Of a stretch of DNA of 64,000 bases, positions 61,907 to 64,000 are shown piece by piece. This DNA comes from Alphaproteobacteria bacterium (GTDB lineage: Bacteria; Pseudomonadota; Alphaproteobacteria; Micavibrionales; Micavibrionaceae). Each line of letters begins with the position of its first letter. Within the stretch, counting starts at the first letter, position 1. The notes under the pieces are model-generated. The model had not been told where the DNA came from. It worked only from the letters and a program-made list of their open reading frames with translations, and searched no databases. The stretch covers positions 105,213 to 169,212 of the forward strand of contig NZDE01000008.1 in assembly GCA_002690045.1 (NCBI GenBank), written 5' to 3'. A program made the position numbers and the translations under genes.

Positions 61907-62766
61907 TTGATTTAAAGCCTGTTATCGAAGCGCAGCCTTCGCTGCGTGATGTTATTGAACAAAGCGGGCTTCGGGCGACCAAGGCGCTTGGCCAAAACTT
62001 CCTGATGGATCATAAAATCACCGATAAAATTGTTCGTCATGCGCATGGTTTAGACGGGCGCCAAAGTGGTGATTTAACGGGTTACACAGTTTTTGAAATT
62101 GGCCCAGGGCCGGGCGGGTTAACGCGCTCCATTCTTAAAGCTAACCCAGATAAGCTGATTGCCATTGAATTTGACGAGCGTGCTGTGAATGCGCTGCAAC
62201 CCTTAAAACAGGCGGTTGGCGAACGCTTAGAGATTATTCATGGCGATGCAACCAAGCAAGATTTAAAAGCGCTGATTGCGCCGGCGGGCAAACCTTGTAA
62301 AATTATCGCGAATTTGCCGTATAATGTTGCAACGCCTTTATTAACAGGCTGGCTGCATGATATGTACGAAGCTGCGCCTTATGATGAAATGCTTCTTATG
62401 TTTCAAAAGGAAGTGGCGCAGCGTATTTGTGCTTCCGTAGGGGGCAAACATTATGGCCGCCTTGCGGTGCTCGCGCAGTGGTTAATGCGCTGTAAAATCA
62501 GTTTCGATTTACCGCCCGGTGCATTTAGCCCGCCGCCGAAGGTAAAATCCGCCATTGTTAATTTTCGTCCGCAAGAGTTCACCCAAGCCGACTTTAAGAA
62601 AATTGAGCGCGTCACAGCCGCGGCTTTTGGGCAGCGCCGCAAAATGATCCGCCAGAGCTTAAAGCCATATATCAAGGCGGTGGAAGAGCTTGGCATTGAC
62701 CCAACATTACGCGCCGAAAACCTCAAAATAGAAGATTTTATTGCACTTGCACAAAAGATTGATTAA
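61903..62766 (+). CDS. rsmA: 16S rRNA dimethyladenosine transferase RsmA (KsgA)
   Basis: 287-aa SAM-dependent enzyme that dimethylates A1518 and A1519 of 16S rRNA late in 30S assembly. It has ATKALGQNFLMDHKITDKI, the SAM loop VFEIGPGPGGLTR, the catalytic ANLPYNVATPLLT, and PPGAFSPPPKVKSAIV. The start overlaps the surA frame by four bases (ATGA), the usual surA-rsmA linkage minus pdxA. Confidence 0.96.
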   Translation: MIDLKPVIEAQPSLRDVIEQSGLRATKALGQNFLMDHKITDKIVRHAHGLDGRQSGDLTGYTVFEIGPGPGGLTRSILKANPDKLIAIEFDERAVNALQPLKQAVGERLEIIHGDATKQDLKALIAPAGKPCKIIANLPYNVATPLLTGWLHDMYEAAPYDEMLLMFQKEVAQRICASVGGKHYGRLAVLAQWLMRCKISFDLPPGAFSPPPKVKSAIVNFRPQEFTQADFKKIERVTAAAFGQRRKMIRQSLKPYIKAVEELGIDPTLRAENLKIEDFIALAQKID

Positions 62767-62799
62767 GAGTGGAAGAGGTAATAGATAAGGTGTACGTAA

Positions 62800-63369
62800 A
62801 TGTTTTTTCAAAAAGAAAAAGATGCCATAGAGCATATCCCTGACAACCCTAAAGATAAGCTACATTGGGATGCGTTGCTGCGTGGGCAGGTGCTTACCGC
62901 AACAACGGAAAAATTAGTTAACTATATTGCGCTAGCGGATCAAAAGGCGCAGGCGATGATTATTATTAACTCGATTTTGATCCCAGTCATCCTGCCATGG
63001 ATGTCAAAACCGCTTTATGCGCTGCCTGCAACGATTGCGATTATCACATCTTTTTTGACGATATTAAGCGCGATTTTATGTATCTACCCCAAACGTCGCC
63101 GCGGCGCGAAGCCGGATGGGTCATATAATTTGCTACATTTTTCTGATATTGGCCGTATGAAGGAAGCTGAATATTTGGCGCTATTCAATCCGGTCTATAA
63201 TGACCGTGAACTTCTGGCGGAAGAAGCCGTGAAAGATATTCATGATGTATCGCGCCGTATTATCATCCCTAAATTCTTCTGGATCAAAATTGGCTATAGC
63301 TGTTTCTTTATAGGAAATCTGGTGGCCGTCGCGGTTACAGGCCTAAGAATAATTGCAGAACACCACTAA
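62800..63369 (+). CDS. Pycsar-effector-like membrane protein (PycTM/DUF5706 type)
   Basis: 189-aa protein with a helical N-terminus containing NYIALADQKAQAMIIINS (the DxKA-type motif of the PycTM domain, about 43-60), two hydrophobic segments in the middle (about 58-70 and 75-98), and a third near the C-terminus (about 163-185). It resembles effectors of cyclic-pyrimidine (Pycsar) defence, where the cell makes cCMP or cUMP to trigger membrane damage. No pyrimidine cyclase is adjacent. It is 33 bp after rsmA. Family recognition is from memory and moderate. Confidence 0.6.
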   Translation: MFFQKEKDAIEHIPDNPKDKLHWDALLRGQVLTATTEKLVNYIALADQKAQAMIIINSILIPVILPWMSKPLYALPATIAIITSFLTILSAILCIYPKRRRGAKPDGSYNLLHFSDIGRMKEAEYLALFNPVYNDRELLAEEAVKDIHDVSRRIIIPKFFWIKIGYSCFFIGNLVAVAVTGLRIIAEHH

Positions 63370-63401
63370 AGGCGCAGTGTTCTGCATAAATTCATTTATT
63401 A

Positions 63402-63632
63402 TTATGCAACATAACGCGGGTTGTTTCGGTGTACCGTAACAGGCGCTGCGTTTTCTTGCTTAAGACGTTGGTCGTTTAGGTGTTTTGCCACCGCATACCA
63501 GCGACCATGTATTGCAGGGTCGTAAGCGTCCATATTTGGGTTTGCTGCTGGTGTAGGTGGGGTGGATTTTCCTTGGAACATACCTGAAAAATCAGATGGG
63601 CCTTGGAATGCTTTGTCGACGTTGGTTTTCAT
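63402..63632 (-). CDS. Hypothetical small protein (76 aa)
   Basis: 76-aa soluble, Pro/Asn-rich protein starting MKTNVDKAFQGPSDFSG, with AAGGAG 7 nt before the ATG. It contains NPNMDAYDPAIHGRWYAVAKHLNDQRLKQ-like sequence with no recognised domain, converging on the PycTM-like gene. It is divergent from tuf. Confidence 0.6.
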   Translation of the reverse strand: MKTNVDKAFQGPSDFSGMFQGKSTPPTPAANPNMDAYDPAIHGRWYAVAKHLNDQRLKQENAAPVTVHRNNPRYVA

Positions 63633-63784
63633 GCCTTTTCTCCTTATATGGGTGGCGGTCGGTTAACGTAGTGTGTATTAGTATAGGTGAATTAACATAA
63701 GGTCAAGTTTTTTCTGTGTGGGTGGGTGATTTGGGCAATTTGTTCAGATTCATTGAAAATCACGTAAAATTCCGCGAAAACCCA

Positions 63785-63813
63785 TTGACTTTTTATCTGC
63801 GCTCCCTTATTTC
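63785..63813 (+). promoter_or_regulatory. Probable tuf promoter
   Basis: TTGACT (63785-63790), 17-bp spacer, TATTTC (63808-63813), about 90 bp before the tuf ATG. The -35 is one base from consensus; the -10 is weak. The longer leader may allow regulation. Confidence 0.5.
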
Positions 63814-63891
63814 AGATAACTGGTTTGCAGGCGTGCTTTTGTTCGCCCGTGATTCTTTTTCAACCAGTTTGTTTATTATTAATAAAGATAG

Positions 63892-64000
<109 letters not shown>

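Overview
The window is chromosomal DNA of an alphaproteobacterium that looks moderately AT-rich by eye. Several features point to that class: a CoxC/DUF983 cytochrome oxidase tail, an Hsp20–DUF1150 pair, RNase E with a huge insert in its S1 domain and a C-terminal GWW motif, the rsmG–parA–parB block, aroE–coaE–dnaQ, hemE–hemH–hemJ with rho and mnmE, and secB divergent from a Tim44-domain gene followed by mltA. I cannot name the species. Lineage-restricted families (DUF6782-like proteins, an orphan IcmL/DotI-like protein) would fit a Micavibrio-like or Rhodospirillales-related lineage, but that is inference.

Layout. 1-4.3 kb: end of a cytochrome c oxidase operon, then small genes for stress, secreted and zinc-binding proteins. 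4.4-9.0 kb: amidase amiC divergent from rne. 9.5-17.1 kb: ftsK, mnmG, rsmG, parA, parB and a membrane protein, with three perfect 16-bp parS sites inside ftsK and rsmG. 17.2-24.5 kb: a phage-structural-like small protein, recR, a flavin reductase, lolA, a DUF3576 lipoprotein, leuS, lptE, holA. 24.6-32.1 kb: a minus-strand block with a FadL-type porin, Sco1, dnaQ, coaE, aroE and three proteins of unknown function. 32.1-32.47 kb: an AT-rich gap with a cluster of DnaA-box-like 9-mers directly upstream of hemE, the best oriC candidate. Genes diverge on either side of it. 32.5-41 kb: hemE, a divergent hemH, hemJ, an EF-hand protein, a ubiquinone hydroxylase, a PII protein, exonuclease III and an esterase. 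41-48.9 kb: rho, two tandem HExxH putative metallopeptidases, mnmE, a GNAT, secB, a Tim44 protein, mltA. 48.9-57.5 kb: an ABC1/UbiB-type kinase and COQ9 (ubiquinone synthesis), an IcmL/DotI-like protein, a ComM/YifB ATPase, a diguanylate cyclase and unknown proteins. 57.6-64 kb: uvrD, an NDUFA9-like SDR, a surA interrupted by an in-frame stop, rsmA, a lone Pycsar-effector-like membrane protein, and the start of tuf.

How it fits together. parS sites, parAB and the putative oriC lie within about 22 kb of each other, so this is probably the origin-proximal region. Most genes are housekeeping: replication and segregation, translation, haem and ubiquinone synthesis, envelope biogenesis. The points most worth a second look are the oriC candidate, the parS sites embedded in genes, the nonsense codon in surA, a ferrochelatase homologue lacking its usual catalytic motifs, DUF6782-like paralogues with eroded HExxH motifs beside oriC, the tandem HExxHxWQ proteins, and the orphan IcmL-like and PycTM-like proteins. 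I saw no tRNA, rRNA, CRISPR array, insertion sequence or recognisable prophage.
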